DNA of 64,000 nucleotides from Cytophagales bacterium (GTDB taxonomy: Bacteria > Bacteroidota > Bacteroidia > Cytophagales > Amoebophilaceae), in assembly GCA_020629455.1 (NCBI GenBank), contig JAHDDH010000001.1:69703-133702 (forward strand). The letters run 5' to 3'. Under the pieces are notes generated by a model that saw only the letters and a list, made by a program, of their open reading frames with translations, did no database searches and had not been told where the DNA came from. The position numbers and the translations under genes were made by a program. This document shows, one piece after another, positions 1-11,200 of the stretch (positions are counted from its first letter, which is position 1; every line of letters begins with the position of its first letter).

Positions 1-155
1 TGATTAGTATTTTTTGTACTTGTTTGTGTATTACCTGATAAAAATATATTTGAAAAGTGTTCGGAAATAATACTATTTTGCTGTTTACAACTTTGTAAAG
101 CGCTGCTTAGTGCACATATCAGCGTGGTTTTTATCAAGGTTTTATTTTTTTTCAT
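1..155 (-). CDS. N-terminus of a putative lipoprotein (truncated by window edge)
   Basis: Open frame from ATG at 155: MKKNKTLIKTTLICALSSALQSCKQQNSIIS...; signal peptide with lipobox-like LQSC; no stop before window edge. Confidence 0.6.
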   Translation of the reverse strand, partial: MKKNKTLIKTTLICALSSALQSCKQQNSIISEHFSNIFLSGNTQTSTKNTN

Positions 156-298
156 AATTTTTTTGTTAAAATTTTAATTGTACAATAAAATTATTTTAAA
201 TAATAAAATACCTCATTACCACATAAACCAAGTCATAGGACTAAACTAAATAGCTCTTGCAATGATGAACATCAAATTTATTTTGTAGCAAAATTCAA

Positions 299-559
299 TC
301 AAGACCTCTCCACAGGATCATACCCACACTTTCCCCAAGGATGACATTTAGCTAAACGTTTACATCCTAAAAAAATACCCTTGATCACACCATGACATAT
401 AATCGCTTGTTTTGTATAAGCAGAACATGTAGGCGTAAACCGACACATAGGAGGCAGGAGCGGAGAGATACCGTATTGATAAAAACGAATGCTCCAAATA
501 CAAAGCTTTCGAGCACATTTGCTACATACATCAAGCAACCATTTTAAACATGCACACAT
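299..559 (-). CDS. yidD: membrane protein insertion efficiency factor YidD
   Basis: 86 aa with YidD core [29 protein letters not shown]...[19 protein letters not shown]. Confidence 0.93.
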   Translation of the reverse strand: MCACLKWLLDVCSKCARKLCIWSIRFYQYGISPLLPPMCRFTPTCSAYTKQAIICHGVIKGIFLGCKRLAKCHPWGKCGYDPVERS

Positions 560-560
560 C

Positions 561-1541
561 TTAATTATTTTTTTGCAATGCTTTTTTCATCTCCTCCACA
601 GGAGCAATAGGCATAGGATCTATGTTGTCCAGCATAGCCAAAGCATATGAAAACCAGTCCCCCAGATGAATTAAATATAAAGTTTGTGCGATTGGCGTAT
701 TTCCTTGCGCAAAAACATCCATCACTTCGGCATATGGTTGGATCATCTGCTGTGTGATTTTGATACTTTTAGACACCACATCATGCTCATACGATGTTCT
801 GAGAAAAAGAACAGCATAATTTTGTTCGTTTTTCCATCCTACAATTTCGTTATGGCAAATTTCAGGATATACATGATGCCAACAAAGTCTTTTGCTATTT
901 TCATTCAACTGCTGTCGCCAACGAATCGCCGTTGCTTCTTCATCTATGGCTGTGTAAAGAATTATTTTTTTATCCTGATATTTTTGTGCCATAGCCTGTG
1001 CTTTTTGCGCGATGACCAAAGGATATTGTTTGATATATTCTAAAAATTGATTTACCTCCTGGTCATGATTTTCTATGAACCTATACTCCGTGAAAATATA
1101 CATTTGAAATATCAATGTATACCCCAAACAAGTTCTAGGAGGCATATGAGAAGGAATTTCTATACAATCAATGTCATTTTTTTTGGCAAGCGCCTTTATT
1201 TTTCCTCCTGAAGTAATACAAATGATATGAGCTTTGGCTTGTATACCCTCTTGTAAGCAAGCAATTGTTTCCGATGTATTGCCAGAATACGAATTCACAA
1301 TCAGTAGCGTATTTTGATGAATATATCGCGGTAGATAATAATTTTGATGTACAATTATTGGGCAGTACATTTTTTTTTGTAACCATTGTTGCATCAGCCT
1401 ACCAGCAATAGCTGATCCTCCTACACCTACTATGACTACTTGTTGCCATGCCTTGTCAACTCTGTTCTGTAGTGTCATTGTTTGGCAAATGCGTAAAGCA
1501 TCTTGTAGATGCTGAGGAAAATTTTTAATCAATGATAACAT
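561..1541 (-). CDS. bifunctional phosphoglucose/phosphomannose isomerase (SIS domain)
   Basis: [11 protein letters not shown] and [11 protein letters not shown] motifs; ORF opens at TTG 1592 but the family-like start [16 protein letters not shown] is at ATG 1541. Confidence 0.82.
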   Translation of the reverse strand: MLSLIKNFPQHLQDALRICQTMTLQNRVDKAWQQVVIVGVGGSAIAGRLMQQWLQKKMYCPIIVHQNYYLPRYIHQNTLLIVNSYSGNTSETIACLQEGIQAKAHIICITSGGKIKALAKKNDIDCIEIPSHMPPRTCLGYTLIFQMYIFTEYRFIENHDQEVNQFLEYIKQYPLVIAQKAQAMAQKYQDKKIILYTAIDEEATAIRWRQQLNENSKRLCWHHVYPEICHNEIVGWKNEQNYAVLFLRTSYEHDVVSKSIKITQQMIQPYAEVMDVFAQGNTPIAQTLYLIHLGDWFSYALAMLDNIDPMPIAPVEEMKKALQKNN

Positions 1542-1641
1542 AAAAATAATGGATTTGCCGATGGGCCCAGGAAGCGGTATTTTTAGAATCAATTAAAATA
1601 AAATCAATAGGAGATCAAAATGACCTATTATCTTTTAAACT

Positions 1642-3564
1642 ATGAAAAAAAGAAAAAAAAATAGCAAAAAAGCACCGTCAAAGATTATTTATATTACAGG
1701 TACTATTGATTATATAGACAAATCCTATGCTTATTTGATGTCCCCGGCATTACCTCAAGACATACGCCTATCGACTGCAGATTTATTACATGCTTGGGAT
1801 AAAGACACTGTAAAAGCAGCGGTAAAAATAGATAAAAAAGGAAGAAAAAAAGCCAAGGTAGTAGCCATTCTTCAAAGGCATTATCAAAAAATAGCAGTGC
1901 AATTGATTCATAAAGGCGAGTATATACAAGCATTGCCCACACAAAAAATTTATCATCCAATACACATCACAACCCAAGGAAAATCCATTACAACAGATGA
2001 TAAATACATCATCAAAATTACTCAATGGCCTACAAAAAAATTAGCCTATGCCCAGGCAATCCTTGTAAAAAAATTGGGAACAGCAGGCAATTATTTTACC
2101 GAAATGCAAGCTTTAATCACAGATTTAGGCATACCCACATGTTTTTCTGAAGCTATAAAAATGGATGTAGAAAAAATAAAGACCACGGTTAAAATGGATA
2201 CTTCAGGCAGAAGAGACTATCGTCAAGTGCCTACTTTTACTATAGATCCTGAAGATGCCCAAGATTTTGACGATGCTTTATCAATAGAAAAATTATCAAA
2301 CGGTCATTTTTCTATAGGGGTACACATTGCAGATGTCAGTCATTATGTAAAGCCGGGCACTGCACTCGATGAAGCTGCTTTTGAAAGAGGCAATACCATT
2401 TATATGCTCAAGCATACATTGCCCATGTTGCCTATTTATCTTTCCAATGATATTTGTTCTTTAAAACCACTACAAGACCGTTTGGCTTTTTCCATTATTT
2501 TTACAATGGATACTATGGCCAATATCAAAGATTATTGGATAGGCAAAACAATTATCCATTCTCAAAAGCGTTTTACATACGAATCAGCACAAAAGGTATT
2601 AGATCAAAAAAAAGGGCCTTATCATGAAGCTTTATATATTTTGTATCATCTGGCACAAAAATTACGTCAAAGACGTTTTGCTCATGGATCGATTCATTTT
2701 CATACACAAGAAATACAATTCCAGTTTGATACACAGCACAATATCCTTGATAGTTTTCCAAAACCTGTGTATGACACACATCATTTGGTAGAAGAATGGA
2801 TGCTTTTGGCCAATAAAACTATTGCAAAGTTTATCCAATCAAAAAAAGTGCCCAGTATATACCGTACACACGATGTACCTGATTCTGATCAGTTCAAACA
2901 ATTTTTGCAGTTTTTATCTGTTTTAGATATCCATATGTCTAAGAAAAAAAATAAACCTACACCGCAAAATATTCAGCAGATCCATCAAAAAATTCAAGGC
3001 ATCCCCCAAGAAAATTTGCTTCATCAGCTTTCTATACGATCAATGGCCAAAGCCATATATACGCCTAATGTCAGTTTGCATTTTGGCTTAGGTTTTTCGA
3101 CGTATACTCATTTTACTTCACCTATCCGTCGATATGCCGATATCATGGTGCATCGTATATTGAAGCGTTTGCTCATGCACCAAAAACCGGTTGTAAGCAT
3201 GCATCAATTGGCCAAAAAATGTCATCATTTGGTTCAAACAGAACGCTCATCCTTGATTTTAGAAAGAGCTTCTATCAAGCACAAACAAATGGTTTGGGTT
3301 ATTCAACAAAAAGAAAAAATTTTTCAAGGGATGATAGTAGGCCTGGTAGACTGGGGGTTTTATGTAGCTTTAGAGAAGATTGGCTGTGAAGGATTAGTAC
3401 GTTTGTCAGATATAAAAGAGGATCATTACATTGTACATCATCAAAAATTTGCCATCGTAGGAAAAAAGACACAAAAAAAATACCAACTTGGACAAAATAT
3501 TGAAGTGAAAGTAAAATCATATGATTTAGAAAAAAGGTTGTTAGATTTTATAATTGTTTCTTGA
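1642..3564 (+). CDS. rnr: ribonuclease R
   Basis: RNB motifs TIDPEDAQDFDDALSIE, HIADVSHYV, YTHFTSPIRRYADIMVHR plus C-terminal S1-like domain. Confidence 0.93.
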   Translation: MKKRKKNSKKAPSKIIYITGTIDYIDKSYAYLMSPALPQDIRLSTADLLHAWDKDTVKAAVKIDKKGRKKAKVVAILQRHYQKIAVQLIHKGEYIQALPTQKIYHPIHITTQGKSITTDDKYIIKITQWPTKKLAYAQAILVKKLGTAGNYFTEMQALITDLGIPTCFSEAIKMDVEKIKTTVKMDTSGRRDYRQVPTFTIDPEDAQDFDDALSIEKLSNGHFSIGVHIADVSHYVKPGTALDEAAFERGNTIYMLKHTLPMLPIYLSNDICSLKPLQDRLAFSIIFTMDTMANIKDYWIGKTIIHSQKRFTYESAQKVLDQKKGPYHEALYILYHLAQKLRQRRFAHGSIHFHTQEIQFQFDTQHNILDSFPKPVYDTHHLVEEWMLLANKTIAKFIQSKKVPSIYRTHDVPDSDQFKQFLQFLSVLDIHMSKKKNKPTPQNIQQIHQKIQGIPQENLLHQLSIRSMAKAIYTPNVSLHFGLGFSTYTHFTSPIRRYADIMVHRILKRLLMHQKPVVSMHQLAKKCHHLVQTERSSLILERASIKHKQMVWVIQQKEKIFQGMIVGLVDWGFYVALEKIGCEGLVRLSDIKEDHYIVHHQKFAIVGKKTQKKYQLGQNIEVKVKSYDLEKRLLDFIIVS

Positions 3565-3637
3565 TTTTTTTAAAATGAAAGAGGATTATATTTTTTATAT
3601 GATTGATTGAAGTTGTATTTTTATTAACAAAAAATTT

Positions 3638-4207
3638 ATGTTAAAAAATATCAAATCGAGATTTTCTTGTTTCATTTTAAAAATGTTGGGATGGAAATTA
3701 CTCCAACCTTTTCCTATCCATATTGCCAAAGGTGTTTTGATTACTTATCCACACACAAGCTATTGGGATTTTTTTTACGGCATGTTAACCATTGCTGCTT
3801 ATCGTATCCCAGCGAAATATGCTTTAAAAAAAGAGATCATGTTTTTTCCGCTCAATTTTTTTTTTAGCGCATTAGGAGCTGTTCCCATTCATCGAAAAAA
3901 TATGCAAGCAAAAGTGCGTACAAGCACATACATGATCCGTTATCTACAGTCTATTGCCCGAGGATTTTTGGTCATTATGCCCGAAGGCACACGTGCCAAA
4001 GTTTCCCGATGGCAAGTAGGTTTTTATAAAATGGCCTTGCAAGCACAAGTGCCTATTGTGCTTACCACGATTGATTATGCTAAAAAAGAAATCGGTATAT
4101 TGTTGGTTTTTGAACCTACAGGCAATCTTACACAAGACCTTTTAAAGATCCAACAATATTATCAAGGAAGAAAAGGAAAATATCCATCCAAAAGTATTCA
4201 ATACTGA
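3638..4207 (+). CDS. 1-acyl-sn-glycerol-3-phosphate acyltransferase family protein
   Basis: PHTSYWDFFYGM (HX4D-like) and MPEGTRAKVSRWQVGFYKMA motifs. Confidence 0.8.
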   Translation: MLKNIKSRFSCFILKMLGWKLLQPFPIHIAKGVLITYPHTSYWDFFYGMLTIAAYRIPAKYALKKEIMFFPLNFFFSALGAVPIHRKNMQAKVRTSTYMIRYLQSIARGFLVIMPEGTRAKVSRWQVGFYKMALQAQVPIVLTTIDYAKKEIGILLVFEPTGNLTQDLLKIQQYYQGRKGKYPSKSIQY

Positions 4208-4266
4208 TCATTACATGATTTAACCCTTTTAAAATTTTTCTAATCATACTTTCAAAAATTTTATTC

Positions 4267-5160
4267 ATGATTCAAAAAATTCTCTGCATATTTTTATGCA
4301 TTACTACATATACCCTCTGGAGTAAACCACTTTCTATTGTAGCGACTACTGGTATGATAGGAGATGCTGTTAAAAATATTACCCAAACCAAAGCCCATGT
4401 GACTACGCTGATGGGACCTGGTGTTGATCCACATCTATACAAAGCCACACAAAAAGACCTTCGGAAAATTACACAGGCAGATCTTGTTTTTTATAATGGG
4501 CTATATCTAGAAGGAAAAATGGCCGAGATATTCAAAAAAATACAAAAGATAAGACCTATTTATCCTGTCAGTGATGCCTTATCCACTAAATTATTACTGC
4601 ACGACCCAGAATTTCACAACAATTTAGATCCGCATATTTGGTTTGATATTCAACTTTGGATATCTGTTGTGCAATACATCAACCAAGTTATCAGTCAAAA
4701 AGATCCTTCCAACAAGGTTTTCTATCAAAAAAATACAGAAGACTATGTCAAAAAATTAGCTAAGCTACATCAATATATCCAAGAACAAGTTCAAAAAATT
4801 CCTCAACAACAACGTATTTTAATCACTGCACATGATGCTTTTAGTTACTTTGGCCGTGCCTATGGTATGGAAGTAAAAGGTTTGCAAGGGATTTCTACAC
4901 TGGCAGAATTCGGTTTGCGTGATATCACCAATCTTGTCAATTTTATTGTTGAGAAAAAAATTAAAGCCATTTTTTTAGAAACTGCTACTCCGGAAAAACC
5001 CATGCAAGCTGTTTTAGAAGGTTGTGTGAAAAAAGGACATGCATTAAAAATAGGGGGTGCTTTATATGCCGATGCTATGGGAGAAGAGGGTACATCAGCA
5101 GGTACTTACATTGGTATGCTTAAAAAAAATGTGTCTACGATTGTACAATCTCTACAATAA
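4267..5160 (+). CDS. metal ABC transporter substrate-binding protein (ZnuA/TroA family)
   Basis: Signal peptide; IVATTGMIGDAVKNI, GPGVDPHLYKAT, LDPHIWFD, ITAHDAFSYFGRAYGMEVKGLQGIST. Confidence 0.92.
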   Translation: MIQKILCIFLCITTYTLWSKPLSIVATTGMIGDAVKNITQTKAHVTTLMGPGVDPHLYKATQKDLRKITQADLVFYNGLYLEGKMAEIFKKIQKIRPIYPVSDALSTKLLLHDPEFHNNLDPHIWFDIQLWISVVQYINQVISQKDPSNKVFYQKNTEDYVKKLAKLHQYIQEQVQKIPQQQRILITAHDAFSYFGRAYGMEVKGLQGISTLAEFGLRDITNLVNFIVEKKIKAIFLETATPEKPMQAVLEGCVKKGHALKIGGALYADAMGEEGTSAGTYIGMLKKNVSTIVQSLQ

Positions 5161-5169
5161 TTTTCATTC

Positions 5170-5961
5170 ATGATTATTCCTGCCAAAAATCCCATTATTG
5201 AAATTCATGATTTGACAGTAGCTTATCAAACCAAGCCTGTACTTTGGGGTATTGATTTTACTTTACCCAAGGGAGGTTTGATAGGAATCATAGGACCCAA
5301 TGGCGCTGGAAAATCGACTTTGTTGAAAACCATTATGGGATTAAATCCTATCAATAGTGGATATATTAAAATATTTGATACTTCTATCCAAAAAGTACGT
5401 CAACGCATTGGTTATGTACCCCAAAGAGAGTCTGTAGATTGGGATTTTCCTACCACTGTTTTTGATGTGGTGATGATGGGAAGATATCAGTACATGTCTT
5501 TTTTTAGCAACAAAACCAAAGATAAAGCCATTGCTATGCATTGTTTAGCGAAAGTAGGTATGGATGCATTGGCGCAAAGACAGATAGGCCAACTTTCTGG
5601 CGGGCAACAACAACGTGTTTTTTTGGCAAGAGCATTGGCACAAGAAGCTGATCTATATTTTATGGACGAACCTTTTGCCGGTGTAGATGCCGCTACAGAA
5701 GCCATTATTTTTTCTTTGTTGCAAAAAATGACCAAAGAAGCAGGTAAAACTATCATTGTTGTACATCATGATTTACAGTCAGTACGTCATTATTTTGATT
5801 GGCTTGTGATGCTTAATATGCATTTAGTAGCTGTAGGTCCTACACATAAAGTATTTCAACCAGCGTTATTACAAAAAACGTATGGAGGTAAACTTACTTT
5901 ATTGCACGAAGTAGAAAATCTGTTGCAGAAAAAAAATATTAATCCAAGAGAACACTGTTAA
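5170..5961 (+). CDS. metal ABC transporter ATP-binding protein (TroB/MntA-like)
   Basis: Walker A GPNGAGKST, signature LSGGQQQR, Walker B LYFMDEPFAG; follows substrate-binding gene. Confidence 0.93.
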   Translation: MIIPAKNPIIEIHDLTVAYQTKPVLWGIDFTLPKGGLIGIIGPNGAGKSTLLKTIMGLNPINSGYIKIFDTSIQKVRQRIGYVPQRESVDWDFPTTVFDVVMMGRYQYMSFFSNKTKDKAIAMHCLAKVGMDALAQRQIGQLSGGQQQRVFLARALAQEADLYFMDEPFAGVDAATEAIIFSLLQKMTKEAGKTIIVVHHDLQSVRHYFDWLVMLNMHLVAVGPTHKVFQPALLQKTYGGKLTLLHEVENLLQKKNINPREHC

Positions 5962-5971
5962 GTCAACAGAT

Positions 5972-7282
5972 ATGCTTTCCCTAAAAAAAATTATCATTTT
6001 TTTTACTATTGAAAATCCCAATATAGGATATGTAACTTTGAGCATTCTATTGCTTACGAGCAGTGCTGCTTTGGTGGGGACTTTTACTTTTTTGAAAAAA
6101 AAATCTTTGATAGGAGATGCCATAGCACATGCGGTATTGCCGGGTATATGTTTTGCTTTTATGCTGACTGGCACTAAACACACTTTTTTTTTGCTTTTAG
6201 GCGCTGCTTTTACAGGTTTTTTATCCTTGATTTGTATCGATGCTATCATCACTCATTCCAAAATTAAAGAAGATACAGCCATTGCCATTGTCCTATCTGT
6301 ATTTTTTGGTGTAGGTACTTTATTGCTTACTCATATCCAACATGCAGGAAATCCCGAACAAACAGGACTCAATAATTTTCTCTTAGGAAAAGCGGCAGCA
6401 CTTTTAGAACAAGATGTTTGGACTTTTGGTATTATTAGTTTTTTGATTGTCATCACTATCATTTTTTTTTTCAAACCTTTATTCATTATTGCTTTTGATC
6501 GTTCTTTTGCTCAAAGTATTGGCATGTCTATTACTTTTTTTGATTTTTTATTGACGCTTTTACTTGTGTTAGCCATCACTGTTGGTATACAAGCTGTCGG
6601 CGTAGTGTTGATGGCTGCTATGCTTATTACACCAGCTGCTGCTGCTAGGTTTTGGACATATAAAATAAAAAAAATGATAGTGCTATCCGTTATTTTCAGT
6701 ATAACTGCTGGACTTCTTGGCACAACGATTTCTTATCTGTATCCTGCCATGCCTACAGGACCTTGGATTGTGTTGGTTGTTTCGTGTATTGCTTTGTTGT
6801 CATTTATTTTTGCTCCTAATAAAGGAATCATCGCAAAAAAAATGAAAAGAGATCGTTTTAAAAAAAAAATTATTGTAGAAAATACATTGAAAATATTCTA
6901 TCATTTAGGAGAAAAAGACAAAAATTTCTTTAATAAAAGAACACTAGATCATCATTTTACACAAAAAGTAAGCCCTTCACAGCTCAAATATGCCATACAA
7001 TATTTGCAACGTATAAAATGTATACAAAAAAATATAACTCCTTCTTCCTCCAAAGCTATTGATTGGTTTTTGACCGAAAAAGGAAAAGCAATGGCAGTAC
7101 AAGTAGTTCGCCGACATCGATTATGGGAATTATACTTATCTACTTATCTAAACATTCCATCTGATCATGTGCACGATGAAGCTGAATCTATTGAGCATAT
7201 TTTGACGGAAGATATGGAAAAAAAATTAATGCAATTGCTCAAAAATCCTACCAAAGATCCTCATCAATCTCAAATTCCTTAA
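5972..7282 (+). CDS. metal ABC transporter permease (ABC-3 family) fused to C-terminal DtxR/MntR-like domain
   Basis: N-term KKSLIGDAIAHAVLPGI and QAVGVVLMAAMLITPAAAARFW; C-term VVRRHRLWELYLSTYLNIPSDHVHDEAESIEHILTEDMEKKLMQLLKNPTKDPHQSQIP resembles the DtxR metal-binding/dimerisation domain. Confidence 0.9.
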   Translation: MLSLKKIIIFFTIENPNIGYVTLSILLLTSSAALVGTFTFLKKKSLIGDAIAHAVLPGICFAFMLTGTKHTFFLLLGAAFTGFLSLICIDAIITHSKIKEDTAIAIVLSVFFGVGTLLLTHIQHAGNPEQTGLNNFLLGKAAALLEQDVWTFGIISFLIVITIIFFFKPLFIIAFDRSFAQSIGMSITFFDFLLTLLLVLAITVGIQAVGVVLMAAMLITPAAAARFWTYKIKKMIVLSVIFSITAGLLGTTISYLYPAMPTGPWIVLVVSCIALLSFIFAPNKGIIAKKMKRDRFKKKIIVENTLKIFYHLGEKDKNFFNKRTLDHHFTQKVSPSQLKYAIQYLQRIKCIQKNITPSSSKAIDWFLTEKGKAMAVQVVRRHRLWELYLSTYLNIPSDHVHDEAESIEHILTEDMEKKLMQLLKNPTKDPHQSQIP

Positions 7283-7307
7283 ATTTTTTACTTTTTATTT
7301 TTTAATC

Positions 7308-8261
7308 ATGCGTGTAGCCATTATTGACTTGGGTACAAACAAGGTCTACTTGATGGTAGCTGATATCATAGGCAATCATTATAATGTGATCAAAAAAAAA
7401 AAAATTTTTTTTGATCATAAAAAAAGTTTTTTAGACTTGAAAAATGAATCTATTTCCACAGTGATGGAAAAAAAAATAATTAAGAGTTTTAAAACGTTGA
7501 AAAAAATTATTGATGATTATCATGTAGAAAAAATACAAGCTAAAGCTACGAGTATGTTGCGGACAGCTGTTAATCAGAAAAATATTGTAGCTGCAGTTCA
7601 ACAGACTACAGGTATTGTTATAGATATTATTTCAGGAGATCAAGAAGCTGCATATATTTATCAAGGAGTGCTATTGCATAAAAATGTTGTGTTGTCTAAG
7701 AAAGAAGAAAAGGTTTTGATTGTTGATATTGGTGGAGGGAGTGTAGAATTTATTATTGCCAACCAGGCCCAAATATTTTGGCAAGCAAGTTATGAAATTG
7801 GTGTCAAAAGGTTGAAGCATACTTTTCATCAAAAAGATCCGATGCCTGGATCAGCTGTACAAGCTATGCATCAATATTTAGAAAAATTGCTTCATAGTTT
7901 TTTACAAGCAGTTCAAAAATATCATCCTACACGTATGATTGGTACTTCAGGTACTTTTGCTCATTTACTCAAGATTTATCAAAGTAATTTTTTAGCCCAA
8001 GATAACCATGATTTTTCTGTGATACCATGGCAATTTTTTAGAAAAATTTATGATATGTTCATTAACAAAGACAAGAAACAAAGACTGAAAGTGATGGGAG
8101 TATGTGATTATAGAGTAGAAACGGTGGTTGTGGCTTGTATTTTAATTGATTTTTTTTTTCAGAAACTTAAAGTACAGTCTATTGAGAATGCCAATGGTGC
8201 ATTTCGATGGGGTATTTTACAACAAATGATGCAAGAGCATAGCCTTCCAAAAAAAGTATGA
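7308..8261 (+). CDS. Ppx/GppA-type phosphatase
   Basis: AIIDLGTNKVYLMV, DIGGGSVEFII, MIGTSGTFAHL. Confidence 0.87.
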   Translation: MRVAIIDLGTNKVYLMVADIIGNHYNVIKKKKIFFDHKKSFLDLKNESISTVMEKKIIKSFKTLKKIIDDYHVEKIQAKATSMLRTAVNQKNIVAAVQQTTGIVIDIISGDQEAAYIYQGVLLHKNVVLSKKEEKVLIVDIGGGSVEFIIANQAQIFWQASYEIGVKRLKHTFHQKDPMPGSAVQAMHQYLEKLLHSFLQAVQKYHPTRMIGTSGTFAHLLKIYQSNFLAQDNHDFSVIPWQFFRKIYDMFINKDKKQRLKVMGVCDYRVETVVVACILIDFFFQKLKVQSIENANGAFRWGILQQMMQEHSLPKKV

Positions 8262-8271
8262 ACCAGTGGTT

Positions 8272-11200
8272 TTATTTTTTGAGTGTATAGCGGACGTCTT
8301 GTATTTGAGATAACTGTAAAAAAAAGTCTTCTGTCAAAGCAATACGATAACTTCTAACCAACATAGGGATTACCATTTTTTCTTGCTTTGCCTCTATAAT
8401 GATTTTTAGTGTACATTTTCCCGAAAAATTTTGGCATACGTTTAATAGTTTTTCTATCATAGTTTTATTGATTTTAGATACTTCTATATGAATACAAACA
8501 TACTGTGTCAATTTTTTTTTGATCTCTTCTAAAAGATAAATTCGTTGTATTTTGAGTTCATGTTGATTTTCTTGGTAATATTTTCCTACAACATCTCCTT
8601 GTATATAAACCAAAGTTCCTTCTTTTAGGTAATGTTCATATTTTCTAAACATTTCTCCAAAGAGCATACAAGTCACCTTACCAGTATAATCTTCTATTGT
8701 AATAATTGCAAAAGGATGTCCATTTTTATTTTTTTTGATAATACATGCATCGATAATGCCTCCTAAGGATACATTTTTTTTTTTGCTTTGTAATATATTT
8801 TGTGTTTGATGCGTACAAAAATGCTGTAGCTCTTTTGCAAAAGGATCTAACGGATGACCTGAAATATAACAGCCAATCATTTCTTTCTCTAGTCTTAATT
8901 TTGTCCATAAATCATCAGGTGTGCACACAGGAGGTGTTGGTTTTTTTTGATAAGACTGATCTTGTAGCACTGTAAACAAAGATTGCTGTACAGTATTTTG
9001 ATCTTGTTTTACTTTTTGGCCATATTTGATTAATTTTTCTATAAAAGAAGTTGTATCCTCTGCTGTTGTTTTCAAATATTGTCTTCGATGATAGCTCTTG
9101 AAGCTATCAAAAGCACCTGCCATAGACAAGCTTTCCAATGTTTTTTTGTTTACAGTGCGTAAACTGACCCTTTCTATGAAATCATAAATATTTTGAAAAA
9201 TTTTTTTTTCTCGCGCTTGAATAATGCTTTGTACAGCTGTTTCACCAGTACCTTTGATGGCATTGAGTCCAAATCTTATTTGTGATTTTATGTTAAGGGA
9301 AAAATTTTTTTGGCTTTCATTGATATCAGGCCCCAACACAGCTAAATTTTGTTTTTTACACTCCTCCAAAAAGAAACTGATTTTTTCTATATCATTTTGA
9401 TTGTGTGTCAACACAGCTGCCATGTATGCAGCGGTATGGTTGGCTTTGAGGTAAGCCGTTTGATACGCAATGATAGAATAAGCAGCAGCATGTGCTCTTG
9501 GAAATCCATACTGTGCAAATTTTTCCATGATTTCGAAAATTTGCTGTGCCTTTTCTTGGGTCAACTGGTGCTTTTTTATGGCTTTTTGTACAAAAATATC
9601 CTTTTGCTGAGCCATGGCTTCTATTTTTTTTTTCCCCATCATGCGTCGTAAAAGATCTGCTTCTGCCAAAGTATAGCCAGCAATAATTTGTGCTGTTTGC
9701 ATAATTTGTTCTTGATATACCATAATGCCATACGTATTTTTTAAGATATTTTCCAATAACGGATGTGGATATACAATACGTTCTTTGCCATGTTTTCGTG
9801 CAATAAAATTGGGTATAAACTGCATAGGCCCTGGTCTGTATAAAGCATTCATAGCAATTAAATCATTGATGTGAGTAGGCTTCAACTCGCTGATCCATTG
9901 ACGCATACCTTCTGACTCAAATTGAAAAGTAGCCACTGTATCACCTTTTTGATATAACGTAAACGTTTTTTCATCATCCCATGGTATTTTTTCGATATCA
10001 ATTATTTCTGAAGTGTTTTTTTTAATCAATGCTAAAGCTGTTCGCATGATTGATAAAGTTTTAAGACCTAAAAAATCCATCTTCAGCATGCCCATAGTTT
10101 CCACCAAGCTGCCATCATATTGAGTGACCAAAAGGTCGGCATTTTTGTCTGTTTTGACAGGGAGATATTTTTGTAAATCGTCGGGTGCAATGATGATGCC
10201 TGCGGCGTGAATTCCTGTATGCCTAGCAGATCCTTCTAAGGTTTCTGCAAAAGAGAGTACTTTTTCTTCAGGAGTATCTATTTTTTTTTTAATAGCAGCT
10301 AGTTCAGGTACTTCTTTGAAAGCTTGTGCAAGGGTAGTACCTGGCTTTTCTGGCACAAGTTTTGCCATGTAATTGGATTTTTCAATGCTTACACCCAAAA
10401 CGCGGGCTACATCTCGAATGGCTGATTTAGCTCCCATGCTGCCAAAGGTGATGATTTGTGCCACTTGTTTACGGCCATATTTTTCTACAACGTAGTTGAT
10501 TACTTTTTGTCTTCCCTCATCATCAAAGTCAATATCAATATCAGGCATGGATACCCGTTCAGGGTTGAGAAAACGTTCAAAGATTAAATCATATGTCAAG
10601 GGGTCTACATTGGTAATTCCGATACAATACGCTACCACAGAGCCTGCGGCAGATCCCCTGCCAGGCCCTACAATAACTTCCATTTTTTTAGCAGCGTTCA
10701 CAAAATCTTGCACAATGAGGAAATAGCCTGGAAAGCCCATGTTGTTGATCATCTGTAGCTCATGAGAGATCCGTTGTTGTATTTTGGTTGTGAGTTCTGG
10801 ATATCTTTTTTGAGCGCCTTGCCAAGTGAGATGGGCCAAATAGTCTGCTTGAGAGGTAAAGGGAACAGGAAGCTGAAAGATAGGCAAGAGCACATCTCTT
10901 GTGAGGGTAATAGGTTTTATTTTTTCTACAATTGCTTGGGTGTTGTGAATAGCCTCTGGGATATCTGCAAAAAGTGTAGACATATTTTCTGGTGATTTCA
11001 GAAAAAATTGATCATTGGCAAACCTCATTCTTTGTGAATCATGATAATTTTTTCCTGTTTGTAAACAGAGTAATATATCTTGTGCTGTGCTATCTCTTTG
11101 TGAAATGTAATGTACATCATTGGTTGCAATTACTTTGACTTGGTATTTTTTTGCCCATTTTAAAAGAACGGTATTGCATTTTTCTTGTGCTTCTAGACCA

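Noticed and set aside
684-1043. 119-aa ORF on + strand
   Set aside because: Antisense to the well-supported phosphosugar isomerase gene; no recognisable motif
5899-6252. 117-aa ORF on - strand
   Set aside because: Antisense to the metal permease gene; Lys-rich shadow ORF
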